Position numbers and translations under genes: made by a program
NCBI GenBank assembly: GCA_000434035.1
Contig: FR893523.1
Span: 209,443 to 273,442 of the forward strand
Direction: 5' to 3'
DNA from: Clostridium sp. CAG:452
GTDB lineage: Bacteria > Bacillota > Clostridia > TANB77 > CAG-508
DNA length: 64,000 nt
Shown here: piece after piece, positions 1 through 8,353 of the stretch
Layout of the letters: each line of letters starts with the position of its first letter
Position numbering within the stretch: the first letter of the stretch is position 1
Notes under the pieces: model-generated
The model's database searches: none
The model's input: only the letters and a program-made list of their open reading frames with translations
What the model was told of the DNA's origin: nothing

Positions 1-1
1 A

Positions 2-2797
2 ATAGAAAATGTAGAAGGAAAGAATAAGCTAGATTACAAAACAGTTTCAAATACTCCTAATACAGTTGTCTCATTGATAGAAAATGGATTTAATGTAAAA
101 GGAAATTATGCAGGAAAAATTGTTGTAAATGGTTTAAAACAAAACACAGATTATAATCTGCAATATATTTTACAAAATATTACAGGAAATACGCATAATG
201 TAACTATATTTGCAAATCAAGAAACTACAACAATAATAAAGATGTTTTCAACTCTTACAGGTGGTAAATTTAATACTGGAAACTATACAGAAATAAATAT
301 ATGGTTCTATGCAAATTTGGGTCAGCAAGGAGAAGCTAATTTTACTAATATTCAGTTAGAAGAAGGCACAGTAGCAACAGATTATGTACCATATAATTCT
401 CTAGAGATAAAAGATGTAGGAGAGAACTTGTTTGATATAAATAATAGATTACAAGGCACAATAAATAATGACGGGGATTTAGAATTTACTACTAACACAA
501 ATAAATTTTATGAATACGATTTTAAAGAGAATACTCAATATACATTAAGTGCATTTGTTAGAAATACAAATACAACAGGCAATGTAAGGTTAAGAATATG
601 GTATACCGATAAAACTAATAGTGGAGAGGTTTTATTAAATAGAACAACTGAATATAAATACTTAACATTTACGAGTTTAGCAAACAAAACTATTGATTAT
701 ATATCTGTAAATTATGGTTCTTCGGGAAATATGTATATAAAAAATGGTGAGTTAAGCATTGTTGAAGGCACAACAGCAAAAACATATAAACCATACCAAG
801 AACAAAAAGTAGATTTTCCGCTATCAGAAGGACAAAAATTATATGAAGGCTCTTATTTAGCAAGTGATGGAATACATCATAAGAGAAAACAGATTATCCT
901 TACAGGCAATGAAAATTGGGTATTAACATCTACTGGTAATCAAGTCTTAACAAAAAGATTTAGTGCACAAATGACTTCTCCTGCTATGAAGTTGAATAGT
1001 CAAAACAACGCTACATGTACACATTTTATTAATATTGATGATTCTACTAAAGATGTAGAAAGTATTTATTTTGCACCGCTAGTAGGCATTACATATATGG
1101 CATTAAGAATGGATATAAATAAAGTGAGTACAGTTGAAGAATTAAAATCTTATTTAGCAACTCAATATGCAAATGGTACACCAGTAATTGTAGAATACGA
1201 ACTAGCAACAGAGGAAATAGTACCTTACACCACCGAACAGCAAGAAGCTTGGGATAAGATAGAACAATTACATACATATAAAAACGTAACAAATATATTT
1301 AGTGACACAGAATTAGATATAGTTTACGTTAGAGATAATGGCTTATCAGATATGTATGAAACAAAGCAAAATGCAAGTAAAAACTATACGAAAACAAGTA
1401 CAGAGATACAACAATTAGATGATAGCATAAAGAGAACTATAAGCCAAATAGGAGATAGGTCTCAAAAAATAACAACTGTAACAGAAGACATAGACGGAAT
1501 AAAAAATGAAGTATCTAACATACAAGATTTAACCCAAACGACAAATGGAACAAAGACAATTGTATTAAGTAATTGTGTAAAAGGTAATTTGCTAAAATTA
1601 CAAATCAAAGGAAATAACACAGTATTTAAATACTTGTACCCTTCTGATGATTTGTATCCTTCAGATAACTTACTTCCAATGGGTGACAGCAGAATATTAG
1701 TAAATGGAACTGTTTATGAATTAGGAATAACAGACGTATTAAGAAAAAACGGAGAAGTTTACGATGAGTTCATTTTAGAAAAGGGACAAGCTAAAGTAAT
1801 TCGTAGAATAAATACAGATGGAACAGTAAAAACAGAGGAAATGACTGAAGATTTAGGTAAATTAAGTATTTCATTAAATGAAGGTACAAACACAATTAAG
1901 ATACTAAATTATACTGCAGAAATCACTGCTAAATATGCTATTAAAAATGATTATACAGATATATTTGCAACTAAAGTTGAAATGAACTCTAGTATAACAC
2001 AAACAGCTGATGAAATAAACCTTGAAGTAAGAAAGAAGGTTGATGAAAATGAGGTTATTTCAAAAATTAATCAAAGTGCTGAAGCAATTTCAATTAATGC
2101 GGACAAAATAAATTTAAACGGAGCAGTTACAGCAAATGAAAACTTTAAAATAAAAACAGATGGTTCAATGGAAGCTAAAAATGGAACATTTACTGGTGGG
2201 AATATATCATTATCTGGAGGAACAAATCAAAATAATGCAAAATTTATTATTGAAGACCCTACTAACAATCAAAAATTTGCTTATATAACACCTAATTCTA
2301 TTCAAGCTGGAGATAGTTCTGGTAATGATGGATATTTTGCTTTTAATGAAGGAGTTTTAAATGTAGGAAAAGGCAACAACGGAAGTTATTTACAATTGAC
2401 GCAAAGAGATGATGGAACAAGAGGGAAATTTTATATGTCAGTTACAGATGCTTATGTAACACAAGGTTCTATGCACGCATTAGAATATCATTATGATAGT
2501 TTGGCAGAAAAGAAAAAAAATATAAAGTTATATGAAAAAAATGCTATAAATATAATAAAAAATACAGATGTATATGAATTTAATTATAAATCACAAGAAG
2601 ATAATTATAAAAAAAATATAGGTTTTGTAATTGGAGATAATTATAGAACTTCAAAAGAAATATTTACAAATGATAAAGTAGGAATAAATTCATATTCAGT
2701 TTTAGGAGTTTTATGGAAAGCAGTAAAAGAACAACAAAAACAAATAGAAGAGTTTCAACAAAGATTTAAAAAATTAGAAGGAGGGCAAGATAAATGA
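2..2797 (+). CDS. Phage tail/host-recognition protein, 5' end outside window
   Basis: The frame is open from the first bases, so the gene begins to the left; about 931 residues are visible. It is rich in Asn, Thr and beta-type repeats with carbohydrate-binding-like stretches, as in minor tail or fibre proteins of siphophages. The last 110 residues (from about 823) resemble the S74-type intramolecular chaperone: a short conserved block around MHALEYHYDSLAEKKKN, then YEFNYK, an IGFVIGD segment and a final helix LGVLWKAVKEQQKQIEEFQQ. In that family this domain trimerises the fibre and is cleaved off. The stop overlaps the next start (ATGA), and holin and amidase genes follow, so this is the late end of a prophage. 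TGA is the stop, so TGA is not a sense codon here. Confidence 0.8.
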   Translation: MENVEGKNKLDYKTVSNTPNTVVSLIENGFNVKGNYAGKIVVNGLKQNTDYNLQYILQNITGNTHNVTIFANQETTTIIKMFSTLTGGKFNTGNYTEINIWFYANLGQQGEANFTNIQLEEGTVATDYVPYNSLEIKDVGENLFDINNRLQGTINNDGDLEFTTNTNKFYEYDFKENTQYTLSAFVRNTNTTGNVRLRIWYTDKTNSGEVLLNRTTEYKYLTFTSLANKTIDYISVNYGSSGNMYIKNGELSIVEGTTAKTYKPYQEQKVDFPLSEGQKLYEGSYLASDGIHHKRKQIILTGNENWVLTSTGNQVLTKRFSAQMTSPAMKLNSQNNATCTHFINIDDSTKDVESIYFAPLVGITYMALRMDINKVSTVEELKSYLATQYANGTPVIVEYELATEEIVPYTTEQQEAWDKIEQLHTYKNVTNIFSDTELDIVYVRDNGLSDMYETKQNASKNYTKTSTEIQQLDDSIKRTISQIGDRSQKITTVTEDIDGIKNEVSNIQDLTQTTNGTKTIVLSNCVKGNLLKLQIKGNNTVFKYLYPSDDLYPSDNLLPMGDSRILVNGTVYELGITDVLRKNGEVYDEFILEKGQAKVIRRINTDGTVKTEEMTEDLGKLSISLNEGTNTIKILNYTAEITAKYAIKNDYTDIFATKVEMNSSITQTADEINLEVRKKVDENEVISKINQSAEAISINADKINLNGAVTANENFKIKTDGSMEAKNGTFTGGNISLSGGTNQNNAKFIIEDPTNNQKFAYITPNSIQAGDSSGNDGYFAFNEGVLNVGKGNNGSYLQLTQRDDGTRGKFYMSVTDAYVTQGSMHALEYHYDSLAEKKKNIKLYEKNAINIIKNTDVYEFNYKSQEDNYKKNIGFVIGDNYRTSKEIFTNDKVGINSYSVLGVLWKAVKEQQKQIEEFQQRFKKLEGGQDK

Positions 2798-3327
2798 GTT
2801 TAGTAAAAACAATATTAACTAAAATTGGATTTGATAATGGAAGTCAACCAGCTATAAATGATACTAATTTAAATCAAATGCAAACTAATATACAAACTGC
2901 AATAAGCACGTTAGAAACGAATATAGAGAATGCAATAGTGGACAACCTAACAAGCATAGATTCTAAGAGTTTTTTATCTGCAAAACAAGGAAAAGTGTTG
3001 AATGATAAAATTGCAGATACAGGATGGGTAAATTTGACATTAAGTAATGGATGGGAAAATCTGGGCGGAAATTATCCACCTGCTCAATATAGGAAGATTG
3101 GAAAGCAAGTATTTCTAAGAGGATTAATAAAGAATAATTCTTCTAATACTACAACGCTATTAAATCTTGATAGCTCAATAAAACCTCTTAAGACAAATTA
3201 CACTATTACAACTGAATCTGATGTAGTAAAACCTGCGTATGTTGAAGCATCTGGAATTATTAATATAGCAAGCTACACGAAAGGTAATTGGGTAAATTTA
3301 GGAAATATATCTTATTTTATAGATTGA
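2794..3327 (+). CDS. Phage tail accessory protein
   Basis: 177 residues, starting four bases inside the stop of the tail gene with GGAGGGC upstream. The N-terminal third (to about residue 70) is helical and ends in a block (SFLSAKQGKVLNDKI) common at the neck of phage fibres and collagen-like tail proteins. The rest is beta-rich with the GWVNLTLSNGWENLGG and QYRKIGKQVFLRGLI pattern seen in receptor-binding or baseplate proteins. I infer a minor tail or fibre protein; no catalytic residues are seen. Downstream, the same frame past the TGA is A-rich and quickly closed by further stops. Confidence 0.6.
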   Translation: MSLVKTILTKIGFDNGSQPAINDTNLNQMQTNIQTAISTLETNIENAIVDNLTSIDSKSFLSAKQGKVLNDKIADTGWVNLTLSNGWENLGGNYPPAQYRKIGKQVFLRGLIKNNSSNTTTLLNLDSSIKPLKTNYTITTESDVVKPAYVEASGIINIASYTKGNWVNLGNISYFID

Positions 3328-3419
3328 GAGCAAGAACAAATAGAATAACTAAAAAAAGAAAATAACCTTATGCAAAAAAAATAAAAAAATTAGAAAATGA
3401 GCAAAAGGGGTGAGAAAAG

Positions 3420-3752
3420 TTGGACAATACGGAAGTGTTAGAAAGAGTGATAAAAGTAGAACAGAGTGATAAATCTGCACATCACAGACTAGATGAACAT
3501 GAACAACAAATCAATGAACTGAAGAAAACATATTCAATAATGGAAAAAATGGCTTATAGGATGGAAAATGTTGAAAAAAATGTAGAAGGAATAAAAGAAA
3601 AACTTGACAAACATGACAAAGCCATATCTGAAGAAGCAAACAAAGATGATAAAGAAAAAAGCAAAAAATGGGACAAAGTAATAGATTATTTGTTCTATTT
3701 TATTTTGGCTGCTTTATTGGCTTATATAGCCAATAAAATAGGAATAAATTAA
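3420..3752 (+). CDS. XhlA-like holin-associated protein
   Basis: 110 residues with a TTG start eight bases after AAGGGGTG. The N-terminal two thirds is a charged coiled coil (two heptad-rich stretches, residues 5-35 and 45-75), followed by a basic region and one C-terminal membrane segment (about 88-106, YLFYFILAALLAYIANKIG). This is the layout of the XhlA family found beside holins and endolysins, where it helps membrane disruption at host lysis. The holin gene follows after 13 bases. Confidence 0.7.
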   Translation: MDNTEVLERVIKVEQSDKSAHHRLDEHEQQINELKKTYSIMEKMAYRMENVEKNVEGIKEKLDKHDKAISEEANKDDKEKSKKWDKVIDYLFYFILAALLAYIANKIGIN

Positions 3753-3765
3753 AGGAGGAATTTTT

Positions 3766-3966
3766 ATGGAAAAAATAAAAAAAATAGCAAAATATGCGAC
3801 AAACATACTAGCAATAGTGAGTGCATTAGTAGCAGGAATTAATGCAGTAGAAGGAATAACAATACCTTACGCAATACAAATAGTACAAATTATAGCAGTT
3901 GTACAAGGAGTAATAGGTACATACTTATTAGGACAAAAAGCCATAGCTGAAAAGGAGGAAAAATAG
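3766..3966 (+). CDS. Phage holin
   Basis: 66 residues with two hydrophobic segments (about 11-27 and 33-57) separated by a short turn, and a charged C-terminal tail (AEKEEK). The ribosome binding site AAAGGAGG precedes the ATG. Position directly before the amidase gene, with only one base between stop and next start, makes a holin that lets the endolysin cross the membrane the best reading. Confidence 0.8.
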   Translation: MEKIKKIAKYATNILAIVSALVAGINAVEGITIPYAIQIVQIIAVVQGVIGTYLLGQKAIAEKEEK

Positions 3967-3967
3967 T

Positions 3968-4846
3968 ATGAATATAATTGAAAGGACTTACTCGTTGAAT
4001 GGAGGATTAAGTAATAGAAATACAACTAATAGAATTATATTACATCATGCTGCAGTGTCAAATTGCTCAGCAGATGATGTAGATAGATGGCATAAAAACA
4101 AAGGCTGGACATGCATTGGATATCATTTCTTTGTAAGAAAAGATGGGGTTATATATAGAGGAAGAAGAGAAGGGGCTGTCGGAGCACATGCTTATGGATC
4201 TAATACAGATAGTATTGGAATTTGTGCTGAAGGCAACTTTGAAAATGAAACAATGGGAGATGTACAAAAACAAGCGTTAAAAGAATTAGTTGCATACTTA
4301 AAAAATAAATATGTTATTACTAAAGTTCAAAGGCATAGAGACGTAAATGCAACAGCTTGTCCTGGAAAGAACTATCCTTTTGAAGAAATTGCAAATGCTA
4401 CTGTTAAATCTATTGAAAACAAACCTATCGAAAATAAAACAGAAGGTTATTTAGTTAAAGTGACAGCAAATGCTTTAAATATAAGAGCAGGAGCAGGTAC
4501 TAATTATAATATAGTAGGTTGTATTAGAGATAAAGGAACATATACTATAATAGAAACACAAGGGAACTGGGGAAAATTAAAATCTGGTGCTGGATGGATT
4601 TGTTTAGACTATACTAATAAAAAAAATAGTGAAGTACAAAACTCTTCAAGATATGTTTTAGGAAAGTATGTAGTAAATACTAAATCAGGATTAAATGTTA
4701 GAAGCGGAGCTGGTACTAATTATAAAATTGTAAAAACATATATTAATGGAACAAGATTTGATACTTATGAAATTAAAGGTAATTGGGCAAAAACTCCAAG
4801 CGGTTGGGTTTGTTTAGATTATTGCAAATTAGTGAATAAGTACTAA
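3968..4846 (+). CDS. Phage endolysin: N-acetylmuramoyl-L-alanine amidase with two SH3 repeats
   Basis: 292 residues. An Amidase_2/PGRP-like domain (about 5-145) has the zinc ligand patterns IILHHAAVS and QRHRDVNATACPG and the substrate-pocket segment GYHFFVRKDG. Two bacterial SH3-type wall-binding repeats follow (about 160-210 and 228-286), each with the LNIRAGAGTNY / LNVRSGAGTNY signature. It should cleave the bond between muramic acid and the stem peptide at the end of the lytic cycle. The ribosome binding site AAAGGAGG lies inside the end of the holin gene. It is the last recognisable phage gene. Confidence 0.92.
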   Translation: MNIIERTYSLNGGLSNRNTTNRIILHHAAVSNCSADDVDRWHKNKGWTCIGYHFFVRKDGVIYRGRREGAVGAHAYGSNTDSIGICAEGNFENETMGDVQKQALKELVAYLKNKYVITKVQRHRDVNATACPGKNYPFEEIANATVKSIENKPIENKTEGYLVKVTANALNIRAGAGTNYNIVGCIRDKGTYTIIETQGNWGKLKSGAGWICLDYTNKKNSEVQNSSRYVLGKYVVNTKSGLNVRSGAGTNYKIVKTYINGTRFDTYEIKGNWAKTPSGWVCLDYCKLVNKY

Positions 4847-5442
4847 AAACACCCTAAAATCAAGCCATACAACTACTCTAATCAAAAATAAAAAGAGCTT
4901 AGAAACGATTTTGAAAGGCCGAATTTTGGGCAAAATTTAGAAGAAAAATAGATTTTATTATCAGAACAAAATTATGCTATGTTATATTTTTTTTAATAAC
5001 AATTATTCTTTTTTTAAATCTATTATTATAAAATAATTGGCTTTGGCACAAACATATAATAAAAAGAAAACTTGAAAAATAAAAATATTAACATTAAAAA
5101 TTAATTTTAAAATATTCTATAACTCCTTTCTCTTTAAAAAATTTTGCAAAAAAAGAGACCAAAGATTTCTCTTTGATCTCTTTCTCTTCATAATTAAATA
5201 TTATTACTTATTTTTAAAAAAGTAAATGTTCCTTTTTGTATACTTTTTGTCATCTTTGTAAATTTATTAAAAATAAAATAAGAAAAAAGAAGCTAGTTCT
5301 GGCTTAATTTCAAGGAAATTAATTTTTATACTTTACATTTTGTAAAAAAGTATGTTAAAATGTTAATGAAATAAATAATTATAAATTTTAGTCTATTTTT
5401 ATTAATATTGAACATACTATTAATAAAGATGGAGGAAAGTTT
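4847..5442. other. Intergenic stretch at the prophage edge
   Basis: About 600 AT-rich bases without a convincing gene. It holds one clear hairpin (5152-5183) and a possible weak promoter (TTTACA near 5333, TTAAAA near 5356) leading to the small gene at 5443. No attachment-site duplication can be judged because the other prophage end is outside the window. Confidence 0.5.
5152..5190 (+). terminator. Hairpin terminator
   Basis: AAAGAGACCAAAG pairs with CTTTGATCTCTTT across a six-base loop with one mismatch, followed by a T-rich tract. It lies 300 bases past the amidase gene, so it may end prophage late transcription. Confidence 0.6.
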
Positions 5443-5664
5443 ATGAAAAAAATTATTATTTTATTATTAAATGAAAATGGAGATATAGAAATCATGAATA
5501 AAAATATTGAATTAGATGAAAAAACTATGAAAGATATTTTTGAAACTTACAAAAAATTAAATATTAAAGAATTAGATAAAAAGGATAATAATAACACTTC
5601 GATATTTAGATATGATTATACAAAAAAATCTTCATTGGATATAAGCAGTTTTGCAAAAGTATAG
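5443..5664 (+). CDS. Small protein of unknown function
   Basis: 73 residues, strong site GGAGGAAAG six bases before the ATG. The protein starts with a short hydrophobic strand (MKKIIILLLNENGD) and continues as a charged Lys/Asp/Asn-rich helix. I do not recognise it. The stop is eight bases before the start of the protease gene and the intergenic bases contain that gene's ribosome binding site, so the two are probably one transcript and the small protein may be a partner of the protease. Confidence 0.55.
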   Translation: MKKIIILLLNENGDIEIMNKNIELDEKTMKDIFETYKKLNIKELDKKDNNNTSIFRYDYTKKSSLDISSFAKV

Positions 5665-5672
5665 GAGATAAT

Positions 5673-6569
5673 ATGTCAAATTGGAATGAAATACTAAAAG
5701 AATTAAAGAGTCAAGATCCAGGTGTGCCATTAGATATCGTAAGAAGAAAATATATAAAGAAACTATATAAACTAACTGGAAGGAATGTAATATGTTATTA
5801 TTCTGGTTTTTTATTTAATCATAATCACCCAGATACAGGAATTAATGATACAGATGTTAGCGGTTTTATGACGGCGATACATAAATTAGATAAAACAAAA
5901 GGATTGGATTTAATTTTACATACTCCAGGAGGAGAAGTAGCAGCCACCGAAGCAATAGGTAATTATTTAAAGGCTGTTTTTAAAGATGACATAAGAGTTA
6001 TTGTTCCCCAAGTAGCCATGTCAGGAGGAACAATGCTTTCTTGTATAGGAAAAGAAATAATTATGGGTAAACATTCTAGTATTGGACCAGTTGATCCTCA
6101 ATTTGGAGGTATACCATGTTATGGAGTTATACAAGAATTTGAAAAAGCAAAAAAGGATATAATAGAAAATCCATCAACGATACCTATCTGGCAAATGATT
6201 ATCAAAAAATATCATCCTACATTTATTGGACAATGTTATAAGGCAATAGAATTGTCAAACGAGCTAATTCAAGATTGGCTAGAAAAAGGTAAGATGTTTG
6301 AAAATGTTGAAGATAAAGAAGCTAAAATAGAAAGTATCATAACTTTTCTGAATAATAATAAAGAAACTAAGATACATTCAAGGCATATTAGCAATGAAAA
6401 GGCTAAAGAAATAGGCTTGAAAATAGTTGATTTGGAAGAAAATGATAGTTTTCAAGATGCAGTCTTATCTATTCATCATTGTTATATGCATACATTTTCA
6501 AATTCAAATGCAGTTAAAATTATAGAAAATCATAATGGAATTGCAACAATAGCAAATTCAAGACAATAA
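5673..6569 (+). CDS. Serine dehydrogenase proteinase (SDH/ClpP-crotonase fold)
   Basis: 298 residues. The core has the ClpP/SppA-like fold signatures: a strand with LDLILHTPGGEVAATEA (about 85-100), then VPQVAMSGGTMLSCIGKEI with the likely nucleophile Ser at about residue 117, and SSIGPVDPQFGG (about 134-147). This matches the SDH_protease family of soluble serine hydrolases related to SppA. The C-terminal third is helical with several His residues. No signal peptide or membrane segment, so it should act in the cytoplasm. Its real substrate is unknown. It lies next to the prophage and may be accessory. Confidence 0.8.
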   Translation: MSNWNEILKELKSQDPGVPLDIVRRKYIKKLYKLTGRNVICYYSGFLFNHNHPDTGINDTDVSGFMTAIHKLDKTKGLDLILHTPGGEVAATEAIGNYLKAVFKDDIRVIVPQVAMSGGTMLSCIGKEIIMGKHSSIGPVDPQFGGIPCYGVIQEFEKAKKDIIENPSTIPIWQMIIKKYHPTFIGQCYKAIELSNELIQDWLEKGKMFENVEDKEAKIESIITFLNNNKETKIHSRHISNEKAKEIGLKIVDLEENDSFQDAVLSIHHCYMHTFSNSNAVKIIENHNGIATIANSRQ

Positions 6570-6599
6570 AGACTAGACACATCTAGTCTTTTATTTTTT
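6568..6599 (+). terminator. Rho-independent terminator of the protease gene
   Basis: AAAGACTAGA pairs perfectly with TCTAGTCTTT over a four-base loop and is followed by TATTTTTTT. It overlaps the stop codon of the protease gene. Confidence 0.85.
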
Positions 6600-6638
6600 T
6601 CAAAACACAATTCGACAAACTTTTCAAAAACAATATGC

Positions 6639-6722
6639 TATAATAATTAAGTATTTAGAAATAAATACTGTGGGGGCTGTAGGAAAAAACAGCAAAGACT
6701 AGCTGAGAGAGGCTAGTCTTCA
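6639..6722 (+). ncRNA. Possible small structured RNA
   Basis: An extended -10 (TGCTATAAT, 6636-6644) is followed by three hairpins: a perfect 8-bp stem closed by a GAAA tetraloop (6650-6669), a 5-bp stem GCTGT/ACAGC (6676-6693), and a 9-bp stem AAGACTAGC/GCTAGTCTT (6695-6720). A Spo0A-type box lies at 6611-6619 upstream. The third hairpin also serves as a terminator for the opposing XRE gene, so only the first two need another explanation. The U-tract on this strand is weak. Confidence 0.3.
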
Positions 6723-7036
6723 TTCATTTTAATATTAATCAGCAAATCAATAACTTGTGACACTTCTAAAACTTCTTTTGAATTTATTCCGTATTTATCT
6801 ATTCTACGATACATTTCTTCTTTTAAGTTTTCTATATCTAATTCAGAGTAAAACAAATCATCAACTTTAACCTCAAGAGCATTTGCTATCTTATACATAG
6901 TTTTAAGAGAAGAATTAAATTTTTTATTGTTCTCTAGTTCAACTAAATATGTTCGAGCAATATTTGTCATTTTACTTAATTGATATATAGTCAAAGATTT
7001 TTTTAATCTAATATTTTTAATTACGAATACAAACAT
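6713..7036 (-). CDS. XRE-family helix-turn-helix regulator
   Basis: 107 residues when started at the ATG at 7036, which has AGAGGTAA at the right distance; an upstream in-frame ATG at 7066 has no site. Residues 3-60 are a classical HTH_3 domain: IRLKKSLTIYQLSKMTNIARTYL with the recognition helix, then NNKKFNSSLKTMYKIANAL. The C-terminus is a helix likely used for dimerisation. Probably a repressor of nearby accessory or prophage genes. Its 3' end meets hairpins shared with the opposite strand. Confidence 0.85.
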   Translation of the reverse strand: MFVFVIKNIRLKKSLTIYQLSKMTNIARTYLVELENNKKFNSSLKTMYKIANALEVKVDDLFYSELDIENLKEEMYRRIDKYGINSKEVLEVSQVIDLLINIKMNED

Positions 7037-7153
7037 AAAATTACCTCTAAAAATTATTATGTCCATATTTTAATACAATTATTTTTTTATTTCTACGTGT
7101 CGCTGGTAGCGACATATTGAACTTCTGTAACCATTGCAAAAAGCCAATTTTAT

Positions 7154-7237
7154 TTTGTCGAATTTCTCAAAATCATTGTGAGAGTAATATTTTGTCGAAC
7201 GATTTTCCTTGACTTTGTCGAAAAAGGTAAATATAAT
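7154..7237 (+). promoter_or_regulatory. Sigma-A promoter with three Spo0A-type (0A) boxes
   Basis: TTTGTCGAA occurs at 7154-7162, 7191-7199 and 7214-7222, with an inverted fourth copy at 6611-6619. This is the known 0A-box consensus (TGTCGAA) bound by Spo0A. The last copy lies in the spacer of a near-perfect promoter, TTGACT (7209-7214), 17 bases, TATAAT (7232-7237), so binding there would block RNA polymerase. The promoter points to the small gene at 7284. Confidence 0.65.
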
Positions 7238-7283
7238 TTAACTAGATTAAGAAACGCGTTTCTCTGATAAGGAGAAAAATAAA

Positions 7284-7454
7284 ATGGAAAAATTAATTGT
7301 AGAAAATTTATGTAAAAATTTAAAGTGGTATGAAAGAGTTGTTGTAAAATTATTTAGCAAGACTTTTGTTAAAGTGTTTCATATAGGAAGAATAACTATA
7401 TTTAATAAAAAACTAGAAGACATAAGATTATCTTCTAGCAATAAATTGTTCTAA
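7284..7454 (+). CDS. Small basic protein under a Spo0A-type promoter
   Basis: 56 residues, ATG nine bases after AAGGAG, 47 bases downstream of a near-consensus promoter and followed by a terminator, so it is a complete one-gene unit. The sequence is basic and amphipathic (WYERVVVKLFSKTFVKVF in the middle) with no Cys-rich or DNA-binding motif. Function unknown; the control region suggests expression in growth and shut-off at sporulation or stationary phase. Confidence 0.6.
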   Translation: MEKLIVENLCKNLKWYERVVVKLFSKTFVKVFHIGRITIFNKKLEDIRLSSSNKLF

Positions 7455-7498
7455 TTTCAGTCTTAAACAAGGAAGGTAGCAGGTCTTCGCTACCAATA

Positions 7499-7530
7499 AA
7501 AAACAGTAGATATTCATCTACTGTTTTTTG
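7499..7530 (+). terminator. Bidirectional terminator
   Basis: AAACAGTAGA and TCTACTGTTT form a perfect 10-bp stem with a six-base loop, with T-runs on both strands. A second hairpin (GGTAGC/GCTACC, about 7474-7493) precedes it. It ends the small gene at 7284 and the opposing gene at 7539. Confidence 0.8.
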
Positions 7531-7538
7531 TCGTTTTG

Positions 7539-7943
7539 CTACTGTTTTAATAATTCTGCCAACACTGTTAAGAATGAATCCTTGTTTTGCAGTGCATAGG
7601 TGTTCTTTTGGGGATCATAACTTACATAGAGGAAAAGTCTATTTTGCGTCAAGATTTTAGAGATCCTTTTAATATCAGCCTCATAAATCCTTCGGCTATT
7701 TGTTGCTTTCAAAAAATCATCACGGATGTCTATCTTTATAGGTTTCCACTGGTCATGAACAAGTAGCTTTAACCATAGATAGCAGTGAGCATCATCATAA
7801 ATGGTATAGTTTCCTTTACTACCATTTATTCTCTTATTAAATTTTTTGTAAAGCAGCATGTATTCCTCACTTGTAATGTTATAAACCTTATAAACACCTT
7901 TCCTTTCTACCGATAATCCATTGAAACTGGCCCGGTAAATCAT
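7539..7943 (-). CDS. Accessory protein of unknown function, foreign codon use
   Basis: 134 residues, ATG at 7943 after AAGGAGG with seven bases spacing. The protein is mixed alpha/beta (YKVYNITSEEYMLLYKKFN near the start, LFLYVSYDPQKNTYAL near the end) and I do not recognise a family. Base and codon use differ from the neighbours: it is richer in G+C and uses CGA, CGT and, at codon 4 (7932-7934), CGG as arginine. That CGG is one of only two apparent arginine CGG codons in the window and is followed by G. If CGG causes a +1 shift in this host, the gene would stop after a few residues. Likely recently acquired. Confidence 0.6.
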   Translation of the reverse strand: MIYRASFNGLSVERKGVYKVYNITSEEYMLLYKKFNKRINGSKGNYTIYDDAHCYLWLKLLVHDQWKPIKIDIRDDFLKATNSRRIYEADIKRISKILTQNRLFLYVSYDPQKNTYALQNKDSFLTVLAELLKQ

Positions 7944-8000
7944 TATTAAAACCTCCTTATAAAGTTTTAGTAATTATATCATAATATAAGAAAAAATGCA

Positions 8001-8037
8001 AAAAAATAAAGCTGTTCCAACAACTTGAAGAAACAGC
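8001..8037 (-). terminator. Terminator of the small gene at 8052
   Basis: Read on the minus strand, GCTGTTTC pairs with GGAACAGC (one wobble) over an 11-base loop and runs into TTTATTTTTTT. Confidence 0.7.
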
Positions 8038-8051
8038 ATCATATTTTAAAA

Positions 8052-8213
8052 TTATTTCTTTTTAACTTCTGGTATAATAATATTTTTCTTTTTTTCATCT
8101 TTAGGCTTTGGCTTTGCTGCATTTAAGTGTTCATAAACAGGAGAAAATTCTAATTCTGAACCATCACCTTTTACAACTTCAATTTCTTTATTTTCATTTT
8201 CTTGTTCTGACAT
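8052..8213 (-). CDS. Small charged protein of unknown function
   Basis: 53 residues, too short for usual gene callers. ATG at 8213 with GAGGTGA six bases upstream, and a terminator directly after the stop, support it. The sequence is acidic at the start (MSEQENENKEIE), has a short ordered-looking centre (ELEFSPVYEHLNAAKPKPK) and ends in Lys (IIIPEVKKK). No domain recognised. It is divergent from scpB and shares its intergenic promoter region. Confidence 0.65.
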   Translation of the reverse strand: MSEQENENKEIEVVKGDGSELEFSPVYEHLNAAKPKPKDEKKKNIIIPEVKKK

Positions 8214-8353
8214 AAAATCACCTCATTTATATAATAAAAATTATATTATATAAAATAATAACACAAAAAAATAAGAATGTCAAAAACATTGACTTTTAAA
8301 GTTTTAAATGCAATAATATATATTGTTAAAATAGAGAAAAGAGGAGAACAAAA

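Noticed and set aside
3328..3419. A continuation of the tail accessory gene after its TGA (frame reads EQEQIE-stop-LKKENN)
   Set aside because: Several stops and a frame change follow in less than 80 bases; at most an eroded coiled-coil tail, not a gene.
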